The notes below the pieces were generated by a model that was not told where the DNA came from, ran no database searches, and worked only from the letters and a program-made list of their open reading frames with translations. Position numbers and translations under genes: made by a program. A stretch of 64,000 nt of DNA, from contig NW_004797295.1 of NCBI RefSeq assembly GCF_000002075.1, positions 550,638 to 614,637 on the forward strand. Direction: 5' to 3'. Within the stretch, counting starts at the first letter, position 1, and each line of letters starts with the position of its first letter. Below, piece by piece: positions 24,357 to 36,268 of the stretch. This stretch comes from Aplysia californica (taxonomy: Eukaryota; Mollusca; Gastropoda; Aplysiida; Aplysiidae).

Positions 24357-24669
24357 CCTTCAAAACGGTTTCATTGCCACAGAAATAGCCTGTTCACCCC
24401 TTTCGGGCCACGCAGTCACAAGCTTTGATTAAGTAAGCCTAAAGTGCGGCTGGAAGAGTCTACCAAAATAGTTGAAGGGAACATGTTCACAACACTCAAA
24501 ACTGTTTCGTTGCCACATACCCTGTTCACCCCTTTCGGGTTACAGTCATAAGCCCAGTCACAAGCACTGATTATGTGTAAGCACAGAATTCTACACTTAA
24601 GTGTAGAATTCTGTGTGTGTAAGCGAACTATTGCACTGGTCGAGTCTACCTCACAAATGTGAGGGGAAC
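24357..24669. repeat. Diverged direct duplication of about 130 bp
   Basis: Copies at 24357-24482 and 24491-24669 share TGTTCACCCCTTTCGGG, AGTCACAAGC, GAGTCTACC and GGGAAC in order. Only the second contains the palindrome at 24582-24615, so the first serves as an empty-site comparison. Confidence 0.8.
24582..24615. mobile_element. 34-bp perfect palindrome with 8-bp target duplication (micro-MITE), copy 1
   Basis: The arms CACAGAATTCTACACTT and AAGTGTAGAATTCTGTG are exact reverse complements with no spacer. The 8 bp TGTGTAAG are directly repeated on both sides (24574-24581 and 24616-24623). The neighbouring duplicate copy lacks the insert. An 8-bp duplication and a CA start suit a hAT-type transposase. 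Confidence 0.85.
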
Positions 24670-25251
24670 TAACTCCTAATAATCTCTTGACTGCTGCGAG
24701 TGCTTGTTTTTTTTTCCTCGACTTTTTACCGTCGTATAATCAGATTATGATCCTACCTCAATTATGACACCAGGTCCTGGCCGCGAAAACCTAAACAAAA
24801 ATACAGCCAAATGTGAAATTAAAAAATGGATAATTGTCATGTTCTACCGAAGAGTTTAGACTTACAGGTATAACATACAGTACTGGCACCTCTGCTTCTT
24901 TGCTTTATGTTCGTGTATTCACATTTAAAGTTAAATTTAATGTTAAAATTGGAATAAATATTGAATGAGATACTTTCCCAATTATTTTGGCGGTTGAACA
25001 TACAATATGAATTCAGGATTTGTTTTCGTTCACAAATCAGTGTTGCCGCCTTAGGGTAGACCCACACCAGCGTCGGGCCCGACGGTCAGACCCGACCCGA
25101 CGATTTTCTGCCGGCTGTGGCGCCCATACCGCCACCGGTACCCGACGGTCAGAAAACATCAGTTTAATTGTACTAATAGTAAAAAATTGAGTGTAGCAAG
25201 AGGAGAAAGTTGTTATTCTTGTTGTGGTTAGGAAAAAAAAAGGGGGGAGGG

Positions 25252-25395
25252 GGGCTCTCGTGGTCTAGGGGTTACGTTGTTTGCCTCTCATTCAACAGGT
25301 CCCGGGCTCGAAACTTGACAGCGAATGGAAAATGTTTTGCTTTAAAATTTTCTTCTTTTGCCTCCTTTCCTGCTCTCATGTTCTATCGTCTGTTA
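25252..25395 (+). mobile_element. SINE family A, head only
   Basis: GGGCTCTCGTGGTCTAGGGG and CCCGGGCTCGAAACTTG are the A and B box regions, then TTTTGCCTCCTTTCCTGCTC. It stops where other copies continue, inside the inverted-repeat element. Confidence 0.75.
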
Positions 25396-25718
25396 TCATC
25401 GCGACGAGCGCCGAAAAACACTCTCAAGACAAAAACCAACAGACCGTGGCGGGAAAGGGGACATAATTTATAGAGGCAAAGTGTACGAAAATTGCCCCCC
25501 TTTCGCCCGACGGACGGCGTGGAATGAACAAGTTCACGTGGAATGAACAAGTTCATTCCTAAACCGACTGGTCCGGGACGTCGGGTTTTGGTGTGGGCGG
25601 GTTGTCGTTTTTTATTACCTGTCCTTACTGTTCTGCCTGTGTTCATTCTTTTGTGTCGGAAAATGGGTAGACCCACACCGGCGTCGGGCCCGACGGTCAG
25701 ACAGGACCGTTTTCCGAC

Positions 25719-26128
25719 NNNNNNNNNNNNNNNNNNNNNNNNNNNNNNNNNNNNNNNNNNNNNNNNNNNNNNNNNNNNNNNNNNNNNNNNNNNNNNNNNN
25801 NNNNNNNNNNNNNNNNNNNNNNNNNNNNNNNNNNNNNNNNNNNNNNNNNNNNNNNNNNNNNNNNNNNNNNNNNNNNNNNNNNNNNNNNNNNNNNNNNNNN
25901 NNNNNNNNNNNNNNNNNNNNNNNNNNNNNNNNNNNNNNNNNNNNNNNNNNNNNNNNNNNNNNNNNNNNNNNNNNNNNNNNNNNNNNNNNNNNNNNNNNNN
26001 NNNNNNNNNNNNNNNNNNNNNNNNNNNNNNNNNNNNNNNNNNNNNNNNNNNNNNNNNNNNNNNNNNNNNNNNNNNNNNNNNNNNNNNNNNNNNNNNNNNN
26101 NNNNNNNNNNNNNNNNNNNNNNNNNNNN
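25719..26128. other. Assembly gap (410 N)
   Basis: Unknown bases. It is flanked by inverted repeats, a common cause of failed assembly. Confidence 1.
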
Positions 26129-26339
26129 AATACAAGTAGAATCTAACTCTTCAGTCAGCAAGAATAACAACTTTCTCCTCTTGCTACATTCAATTTTCTA
26201 CTATTAGTAAATTGTTACAATTAAACTGATGTTGTCTGACCGTCGGGTACCGGTGTCGGTATGGGCGCCATAGCCGGCAGAAAATCGTCTGGTCTGGTCT
26301 GACCGTCGGGCCCGACGCCGGTGTGGGTCTAACCTTAAG

Positions 26340-27837
26340 ATTCTTGTGTGCTATCTCCAGGCCCTAGATATCTATCTGGTCCCGTCTCACTTTGATTACC
26401 CTGTCAAACAAGTCAGCCTTCGCCCCTGAAAAACATTAAGAACAAGTTAGGCCTAGGCCTAGGCCTAGATCTATACCTCTTCTCCTTTCAATTAGATTTA
26501 TTGAGCCAAGACCTCTCTAAATGCGCAGAGGATGAGGGTATCTCAGGTCTCAGGCATCTGTGAAAATGGCAACTTCTGGCTCTCTTTTAGTGTTGTCTTT
26601 TAGATCTAGATTACATTGATACTGACAGATCATGTAGGCCTATCATTTACTAAACTGGTCCTAATTGCCCTTGCTGTTTGCCTCTGTTACTATGTTGGTT
26701 GGAGACTGGTTGAGTAATGTATAATGTATCCGACTTTATAAATTAAAGTCTAGTACAATTTGGTTTCTAATGACAGGCATTTTCGTTTAGATTTGATACC
26801 AAGGAAATGCTGGAAAATTCCAGGAAAGTACACTGAACTTTACCAAGCACACGTTGCGCAAAAGGGCAGATTTGTTCAAAGGCACGCCTGTGTCATATCA
26901 TCTATTATAACATATTGTTTGCCAAACAAGCTATGTTGCCGTGAAGAACCTAGCATACGGCAACGTTTGATTCCACAGTCCAGCGCGCAATTCGTCATGT
27001 AGATCAATCAATGTCAAGATAAGCTTATCATTGTAATATTGATCAGTAGCAGGGGAAAAAAATTAACATGTCGCATTTGTATCTCTCCTGACGTACCATG
27101 CTGGATCACTTGCCCTGCAAGCGACTTTGCTGTATCCGAGCCTGCTCACTTGTGTTAGTTGAATCTGAGTTATTTTAATTTATTTTTATTAATAGACAAA
27201 AATGGGAGTTAAATTTCTTTCGTTGAATCCGATGAGTTTGTTGAAACCGATTTCCACTGTATTCTGTGGTGATGGTTCAGCTAGGGCTAAGCACGTTCAT
27301 GGCATAGTCCAGGGATGGGAATTCGGCAGAAATGATAATCAGGAGAAATTATGTATAGACTGCTAAGACTGCAGGGAAGGAAATATAAGGGCACAGAATT
27401 CTACACTAAGTGTAGAATTCTGTGTATAAGGGCCACACTGTGTAACACAGTTAGTAGACTTACTCTAGATGATCAGAAAGTTAGTCTTTGGTTTGTAGTT
27501 TAGAATAAAGTGCTAGAGTGTAAAAAGTTAGAGCTTTTTCATTTTCATTTTACAACTTTGGTTGACAGCTTTTCTTTGTTCAATCTTGAGCACTTTCCAC
27601 CCTTTGACTCACTGTCTCAGACTTTTTTTTTTCTAAGCTATGGCATAGCTTTTTGTGTTCTTACTTTCTTGTTTTTACCAAAATAAATTATCTCTAGTCC
27701 TACTCTTGCATGACATGTCTTTCTGACTTTCATCCTGGGACCTGGGTCATCAACTTGGAGCTTTACCACGATTTTTTAAATTGCAGGGTATGCTTTTAGT
27801 TTTGGTACTGACTTACATTTGGTGATTTATTTCTCAG
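26340..27837. other. No recognised exon; carries TAGGCCTA motifs, a pogo-like end and a palindrome
   Basis: This is upstream of or intronic to the PLAT gene. A triple AGGCCT run lies near 26455, a pogo-like end near 27263 and the second micro-palindrome at 27392. No GPS-like exon could be identified. Confidence 0.4.
27392..27424. mobile_element. 33-bp perfect palindrome with 8-bp target duplication (micro-MITE), copy 2
   Basis: The arms CACAGAATTCTACACT and AGTGTAGAATTCTGTG flank a single central A. TATAAGGG is directly repeated on both sides (27384-27391 and 27425-27432). Same arms as copy 1, at an unrelated target. Confidence 0.85.
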
Positions 27838-30800
27838 GTCACTTTATGTGGAAAGATGTCATCTGTGAATTTGTCTTATGAACATAATGTCGAGGATGTT
27901 CTAGACTTTGAAATAGACACTGACAAACCGGGAGGTACATTTGCTGTCAGTGTGGGTGCACTGCTTATGCTTGCATACTTTTTGTCATTGGTTGTGTCAT
28001 ATTTGCACATTCGCACTGATGTAAGTACTGCCTGCCTTGAATTTGTTACTTCTTTAAAAATCGATTGCTAGTAGCCTGTTTTGTCATATTGACTATCCAT
28101 ATTGAACTCTAGAAAATATTGTTAATGTCTGTGTACAATACAATTTCAAAATTCTAATTGACTAAATAAAAATCTGTTTTTTAGTCTACAAATCAGTGTC
28201 ATGACACATGAAGTTATTGGTATCACCTTAAAGTTAAAGCCTCTTCATTTGCCATACTTTTGATGAAAAAGTTACTCATCTAATTTGAATAGAAATTGAG
28301 ATATTTGCGATTGAAGGAGGTGGGGGTTGCCTCTAAATTAGCGACAAAATAGCCATCAGTTATAAAACATTTTGTGATGAAACCTTCCATTAATTATCAG
28401 CTCTTTTTCCTCAGTCTATTGTTTATCCCATGGCACGGGCACCAACAGGACAGTACTTCTGTGAGTACTTCATCCTGATCAGGACATCTCTTAGGCCAGG
28501 TGAGAATACCCCCCCCCCCCTTTCCTTTCATTGTCTCTTTTTCCCTAATATTATGTCTTTGATCAGTTGTATTTTGACATAACATCTCTATATTTGTATG
28601 CAGAACTTACTTGTCAAAAAGTTGTTTTTTGTTGTACCTGAATTAAATTGTTGTCCAATTTTGTTTATTTCTGACCACCATATTACAAAAGTCTAATAAT
28701 TATGTATAGAGTGTAACACTTTAACATGGAGGCATGTGGCCTATTTTGATAAGTATTACATAAATCATACATTATACGTGGTGCAACTTATTGTCATATA
28801 TTTCCATATTTCCTCTATTATTGAGATAAAAGTCTCCAACTTTTGCGCAATGACTTGTATAATTTGTGTTAACACCTGTTAGCTGTATTCTAGAAAATTC
28901 ATTCTGTTAAAAATCCCAATGGGTGGTTTCTACAGATTTGAAAAGGTTTACAGCTGGGACAACATCACTTTTAAAAGCAAGCCCCGTCTTCTTTCTCCCA
29001 AATCAATGCTTATTGAACGTATGTTTTGAGAGCCTTAAATTGTAAAAAAAGTGTTCACTCTAAAATCAGTCTCTTCTAATTCTAAAAATTTTACCTCTAA
29101 AAAGTGTCATTGGTGAGCTATGACGTAGGTCATAATGTGTGTATGCAAAATGTCTGTGAGAAGCAGGAAGTTCTGTGAACAATTCCATTTGCCACATGAC
29201 GGAGATTTTATAGTATTTAAATAGATTTATAGAGAGAAAAGTTTTTTCAAATCTAGCCTCAGTTGTTATGGAAAAATATGATTAAGTTAAGACAAATTGA
29301 TACTCTGCTGTGCAAAGAATTGATGACATTGATTTACCTGTTAAAGAGATATTTGAGGATAACTTCGCCACAAATTTTTGACCGCTCTTCAGTCATATTG
29401 TTATCAAAATATTGTCACTCGTTTAGTCTCATTCTTTTTGTTACAATTTTCACCAGAGTCCTCATTTGATCGTCAGCTGAGAGGACGGATATTTATACAG
29501 CTGTTTGGATCCTTCGCAGATTCCCCTGTTCTTCTTTTGAAAAAAGGAAGAGGCATTCAGTTCTTTTTTGCCCGTGGCGCCACCAACATTTTCGTTTTCC
29601 ATTCACCTTGTATGTATTTAGGGTTTTCTGTTTAACTTTAGATTTTAATACAAGTAAAATCTAACTCTTCAGTCAGTTATGTGATTTAAAAAAAAAAAAA
29701 GAAATCTGAAGATGTGCTGTCGGTATTTCAGTGTTCTTTAATAATTGATGTAGCAAACTTTGACATCTTCTAGTTCTTTTCAGTGACTGAAAATGCAGTG
29801 ACAGAGGTCACCTTGACGTAGGCCTAGATGTTTTAATTTGACTGTTTTGAAAAAAGAAATGAATGTGTCTTTTTCCTTGACTCTTGTCATGCCTCAGGAA
29901 AGGACTGACGAAATAAATGTAATTCAAATTGATTGGTTACTGGATATTGATTCAAAGCAACTACAGTGATGGTTTCGCCTGTGGGTATTCATTCATGTGG
30001 TCAGAGAAGCTGTCCTATTTACCCGGTTGGCAAAGGATTTTTTTAAAGTATAATATCGGGGCAAACACAACTAGATTTAGGTATTATGGTTGCCTCATGT
30101 TTATCTAAGTTTCTTAATTTGGTTCTAGTATGCTCACTATTACGTTGATACTTCTATTTCAGATGATTTAGGTGACATTGTGAGTTTCAAATTTGAATTC
30201 ATCAATGACGCTCCTTATGAAATTCCATTCATTTCTTGGTGAGTTTGATGTTTTAAAAAGTTTTCTCACGGGTTTTGAATAAACTCTTTCCGGACGTATC
30301 GCCGATATATTGGCACGAGTCCACGCCCCTTGCGGACGTATCGCCGATATATCGGTCGTGATAGGGTGCTTCCGTATTATTTTGTTTTAACCCAATCCGT
30401 CATTTATAATTAATTTTTATTGCTATTGAAAAACTCGGAAAGGATTTGGGAAACGAAAACATCTAGTTTCACTTTGTCAAAGCGTGGGTTTATGGAAAAC
30501 GAGTGAATTAGTTCTTGCAGTCTTGCATCAACAAAACGATGTAACTGGACTCCGTATAAATTTAATAACTCAAACAAAAATTGGAATATTGCTTTCAAAT
30601 AAAAAGCTGCGCATTCAGAAATTTATGGATTATGCTTTTGGCCTGTATATGATAAGATAGCTATTCTGGTTTGCTTTCACATGTTTGGTGAATGTAATTT
30701 TTCCCGTCAAAATTTATTTTTCTCATCACCATCCCCATTTCAAACCCTTCTAATGCATACATATGTTCAAAATTAATCCTTGTTTTATATTGAGATGTAT

Positions 30801-33800
30801 TCCTCATTCAATTTCCTTCAATTTGATAAATCATATGTTATGTTACAGTTATGGTTATACTTCTATGAAGTTATTTTGTACACCACCTGCATAGCCAAAT
30901 CGAGTCACAGGTTGGTTATGTCTAGACCCAAAAAAACTATGTCTGGAAAGAGTTAAGTGTAAAATAGTTCTTAACTTTTACACTGCATCCAAAAGCTATC
31001 TTTTTACATTGGACATTATCTGAAGTGTGTGGTAGTTCAGAAGCATTTCCAATTTGCTCTACAATTTTTTGTTACTTTTGTTTTGCAAAGGTGAGTGGGC
31101 ATTTTTCAAGGGACTTGTTTTGTGACTTTTATCTTTCAAAAAAACAATGTGAGATGGGTGGATATTTACACTATATTTTTATTACTTTTATTTCAGTATC
31201 ATTTTCTTTGAATTTGAAGGCTTCAACTGCTAACAGTTTAGCTTCTACTCTATTTTTTATCTTTCATTTTAATTTATGGTTATTAAAGTAGAATGATGCA
31301 TGAAAGGAGAGATGTGATCTTTGATGATGAAGCTATGCTTTTGTTCTTTGTTTTATGTAGGTTTCCATCTTTTGTGTCAGTGCTGCGTCCTGCCACAAAA
31401 AAACATTGGGGATGCCAACCCGAAGAAAAACTTTTTTGTCATGACAAAATGGCAATGACATTTGACTGCACCCCAGGCCTGAGGTATTTCTCTGCAGTCT
31501 GTCTTGTTACTTTTTCTTTAAACAATATATTTTATTCAGTGCTGATAATCCTTAGGGAGCTGTAAAAGGATATGTAGTTGGGGAAGAAAGTGGTCATCTT
31601 AAACAGGGCATCATCTTGCACATTGTTTATAATGTAGGAAAAAATGCAAAGGGAGAAATGAGAAGTGATTGTTTGTACAGGCGATTGTTTTGGATAGGTG
31701 GTCGTTAAAGCAGGTTCGACTGTAGGTTTACATATTATTCTAGAGATTTGTTTTAGTGACAAAACTGTTCAAATGACTGAAAAATGAATTTAGTGGATTC
31801 AGACCTAGATCAGATAAACAAAACATAAAAATGATTGTTGGTGGCCTCATGGTTAGGCTCTCAGACTCGCAGCCGTAAGGTCGTGGGTTCGAATCCTGTC
31901 AGGGGCCCAACGTTGTGTCTTTGAACCAATTCAGACCTAGATGAGATAAACAAAACATAAAAATTAAAAAATGATCGTTGGTGGCCTAGTGGTTAGGCTG
32001 TCAGACTCACAACCGTAAGGTCGTGAGTTCGAATCCTGTCAAGGACCCGACGTTGTGTCCTTGAGAAAAGCATCTTGCACAAATTTTCCTCACTTGACTC
32101 AGGTGGGAATGGGTACCCAGCTATAAACTGTCCCCGGAGAAATTGCATTTGAAAATAGAAAAAGTTGCAAGAAAAATTAACAAAAGTTGCAAGCAAAGTG
32201 CATCTCGTGTATAGAGCTAAAAAGATATCATGGAATTATTGGAATACATAGTTGGTATGCTCATTGCAATCAAAGAACCAACATGAGTTTTGTTAGATCA
32301 AAATCAAAAGTAAATGTGAATGTTTAAAGAAAAAACTGCTTGGAGCTTGCATGGAGTACAAAACAGGGTGTCCCTTGACACATGCGTTAGTCTATGCGTC
32401 CGTCACCAAAATATCACTTCCAGGCCAGGCTAATGTACGACGTTTGTGCATGGTGTAGAACCGACAATCCACATCCACCACCTCAGACCAGCTAGGCTTT
32501 TCCTATTTTTAGCCCAGTGTGTTATGATTACGAGAACAACAGACAGCACAGGCACAGGCAATTTATTTATTTATTTATTTACATTTTCAGCATTTTTTCT
32601 AGTGTGTAGATCTATAGAAACATAAGTATAGGTCTAGACAATACTGCCTTTTTCCTTTTTATTGTACAGAGGCTAGAGTCTATCCCTGGCATACATTTTA
32701 GCTCATACCTACGTATTGCGCGAAGGCTAGGTCTAACTTATTTTTAGCTCTCCTGAGTACGAAATAATCTAGGACAAGTGCTTTAATTCCATTTTTGTTT
32801 GTTTTTCAGCACAAATCTACTACTGTACAACTTTAATAATTACAAGTATATTGATAATGTTAAGTGCAATGAGGAAGCAAAACTGTAGATGCAAATTTCC
32901 GTCCAAAATGAGTTGAATCAAGGTTTTCTTAGTCACCTGTACTGCTGACAAAAAAACATGCAAGCTGGAAAATCACGTAGTTAGGCAAAATAAGTCAGTG
33001 ACTGACGAAAACAAACTCATTTGCGTATGAGCCTGGCCTGCAACTGACGAAAAAAATGCCAGTGGACTTGCCCCCTTAGGTCCTTAAACTCTTGCTGATG
33101 TTGGGCAGGTGAGATCAGCGTGGTTAAGGGGTTTTCTTGATGAATCGATCCATGTCGAGATCCTCCCTCCTTGCGTAAGCAGGTTAAAAGTCCTTCACAA
33201 ATTTTTATACTAGATATATCTTCCTGGTGCTACAGAACCAAATGCGAGCTAAGTAATCAGACGATTGTGTTTACGATTGATTTTCTGTAGATCTAGACCT
33301 AGACCTAGCTAGAAGATGATTCAGTCCAAACAGGACCATTGGGGATCGGGTCAGGTCGGTTTGCTATCCAGATTGAGAGCGCAAAGCGGTTTTTGTGGCA
33401 CAAGCCGATCGCGCCCGACTCGTTGCCTCAAAAACAAACTGTTTTCAGGTGACGAGTTGGGCAATCATCCCGACCCAACCCGACCCGATCCCATCCGCAA
33501 TGGACAATGGGCACCTCATACAAAACAAGTGGTAGCGCCTATTTCTGGTACGGATTGTCCCCTTTAGCATCGTTATGGAAGAATGTTCCGGTTATTTTTA
33601 ACAAGATTTTATTATTATTTTCCTAATTTTTTTGGGAAAATTGGCTAAACTTTGTGAACTCACGAAAAAGGCAAAAGTTGCTCTGAGGGCAAAAGATGAG
33701 CGCGCAAGTTGCGGGTTGCGAGCGTGAATTTCTTTGGGGACAGTTTAGACAGTGAAATAATCTTGTTAGTTTGTTAGTGTTTGAGCGTTTAATAGCTGCT

Positions 33801-36015
33801 AGCACTGTATGCTTCCCGGGAAGTTGAGAATGTTTCTGAGTGTTCTATGGTCTGCTGGGGTAATAATAGTGTAAAATGCATAGAGATTGCTTTCAAGTGG
33901 GGATATGCCCTATACAAATGCTGTTTTTAATTATTATTATTTTTTAAATTATTATTAATATTATTATTATTATTATTATTATTATTATCAGGGGCCCCTG
34001 ACAAATTTTCCAGTTAGACCACTTTGCAATTAGGCATGCACTGGGTGTGTACAAAGGGGTAAAGCTAGCTTTTGTTTTGAGGCATGCACTCAGGCTCATA
34101 GGCTTAATATGAGGACAATATTAAAAGATCACCCACAATCAACTTTCTAAGAGCAAAAACTTAAAATCAGATCAAAACTGATATCAGTCACCTTAGATTT
34201 TACATCGTGTGATTGTAAAGGCGTCACACATTTCTTTTCATGCTATGCAAAGGTGTGTGGTTTTGCTTTTTTTCTGAATTTTCAGAAAACTGTAAATATG
34301 TTGAGATTTAAACATTCTAATGAACAATGCAACATGTTTGAACTTCTTGGCCAGATTTAGGTCAAATAGCTTTTGTTATTGTTTTTTCTTATTTCAGAGA
34401 CTCAAATGGAATCCTTAAATCTCTTTTTCTGTATCATAACTGGCTTTCAATGATGAATTCACCTGTGAGATTTGGCATGTACAGCAACATTGTGAACACA
34501 ATAATGGTGTATTTCTCTCCTGTGATGATCCTGTCCATTCTTGAGTTGTATCAGGTACGTAGCATTAACTGGAAGATGTATTAAGAGCACATCTTGAAGA
34601 AAATAATCTTTTAGAATATTATCAGTCGGTCTGTAGAGCGTTTCATAACACAGAAACTGCACTTTTAGAAGTTAAGAATGACCTCCTTTGTAAAGCAGAC
34701 GAAGGCAAAGTGTCTGTTCTTGCCTTACTAGATCTAAGAAGTGCTGCATTTGATACCATTGATCATTCAATTTTGATCAGGAGGTTAGGCCATAGCTTTG
34801 GCCTATCTGGGACTGTTCTTGAATGGTTTGTGTCCTATTTGTCTAATCGCACTGTCTGAAGACCTACTTGTAAATGGTGAAATGTCATCCATTTTCAGCT
34901 TGCAATTTGGCGTGCCCTAAGAGTCCGTGCTCGGACCACTCTTATACACACTATATACAAAACCTTTAGTTCAATAATTAGGAAGCACGACGTTAACTAC
35001 CACATGTACGCTGATGACATTCAGCTGTACAAGTCTGTTTTACCAACAAATTTCAATTGTCTAGTTACTAGCATGGAAAAATGTATTGTTGATGTAAAAA
35101 ACTGTTGATATCAAACAGACCGATGTTCTGTTTTGCAATGCTAAACCAGGGATATTGCTTTGCAATTTTGACTATATTTGTATTTGGCATAACATCTATT
35201 TTAGAGATAAAGCGAAAAATCCAGGCGTTTATTTTGATTGCAAAATATCTATGCACCATCGTAATAAACCATCTATGTAAAGTAATTTATTTTAAACTAC
35301 GCAGAATAGGAAAAATGTCAGCATATCTTAGTGTTGATTCCATCAAAACCCTCATCTCTTTTGTCCTTTCATGTCTAGAATACTGCAATTCTTTGTTTGG
35401 AAACCTTCCCACTGAAACGTTAAATATAGGTTTCAGAGACTCCAGAACCAAGCTGCTTGCATAATTTTAAAGAAATCTCTCAAAGAGCTTGTAACACCAA
35501 TGCTAATTCAACTACATTGGCTCCTGATGAAAGCCCGAACTCAGTACAAATTAATTTTTCTTTGTTTTAAGTGCGTCCACAACATTGCACCATCATATCT
35601 TTGTGACATGGTCTTCGAATATAAACCATCTAGACCTTTAAGAAGAAAAGACTTTTAAGACCTGTCCAAAGCAAAAGTCAAGAGACTCGGAGGGAGAGCT
35701 TTTTCACACCACGTCCCCTCCCAGTGGAACGTTTTGCCAGCTCATCTACAGGAGTCTACCACTTTAACAAAATTCAAATCAGCACTTAAAACGCATTTGT
35801 TTCAGTCCAGCTTCAATCTGTAATTTCCGACATTCCCAATACAAATATTATTATGTTCTCTAAGTATCGTTTTTTCATGCTATTCTGTTCTGTAACAATT
35901 TATGACTGTGTGATGTCATCAATGTGTACGAGGATGTCTGGTTAAGTTTTGTGGGATTGTCTTTACTCAAGTATGTACTGGAGAGAGAGAGAGTAGGGAA
36001 GAGAGAGAGAGGGAA

Positions 36016-36058
<43 letters not shown>

Positions 36059-36230
36059 GCGAGAGAGAGAGAGAGAGAAAGAGAGAGACAGACAGACAGA
36101 CAGAGAGAGAGAGAGAGAGAGAGGGGGGGGAGAGAGAGAGTTACTATAGGAGCTGTGCGCTCCATATGTTCTTTGTATTATTGTACAGCGCATTGAGCAC
36201 TTTTTTGTGGAAATGCGCAGTATAAATGCA

Positions 36231-36268
<38 letters not shown>

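Larger units (their letters stand above)
25055..26336. mobile_element. Inverted-repeat element with GTCGGGCCCGAC-rich arms and assembly gap
   Basis: The left arm (about 25055-25231) begins TTAGGGTAGACCCACACC and ends AAGTTGTTATTCTTG; the right arm (about 26157-26336) is its inverted copy, about 175-180 bp. A third, partial end copy lies at 25663-25718. The interior holds a SINE head and a 410-bp run of N. Its contents cannot be fully read. Confidence 0.75.

Noticed and set aside
25383-26170. Long open frames across 25.4-26.2 kb
   Set aside because: They exist only because the run of N is translated without stops.
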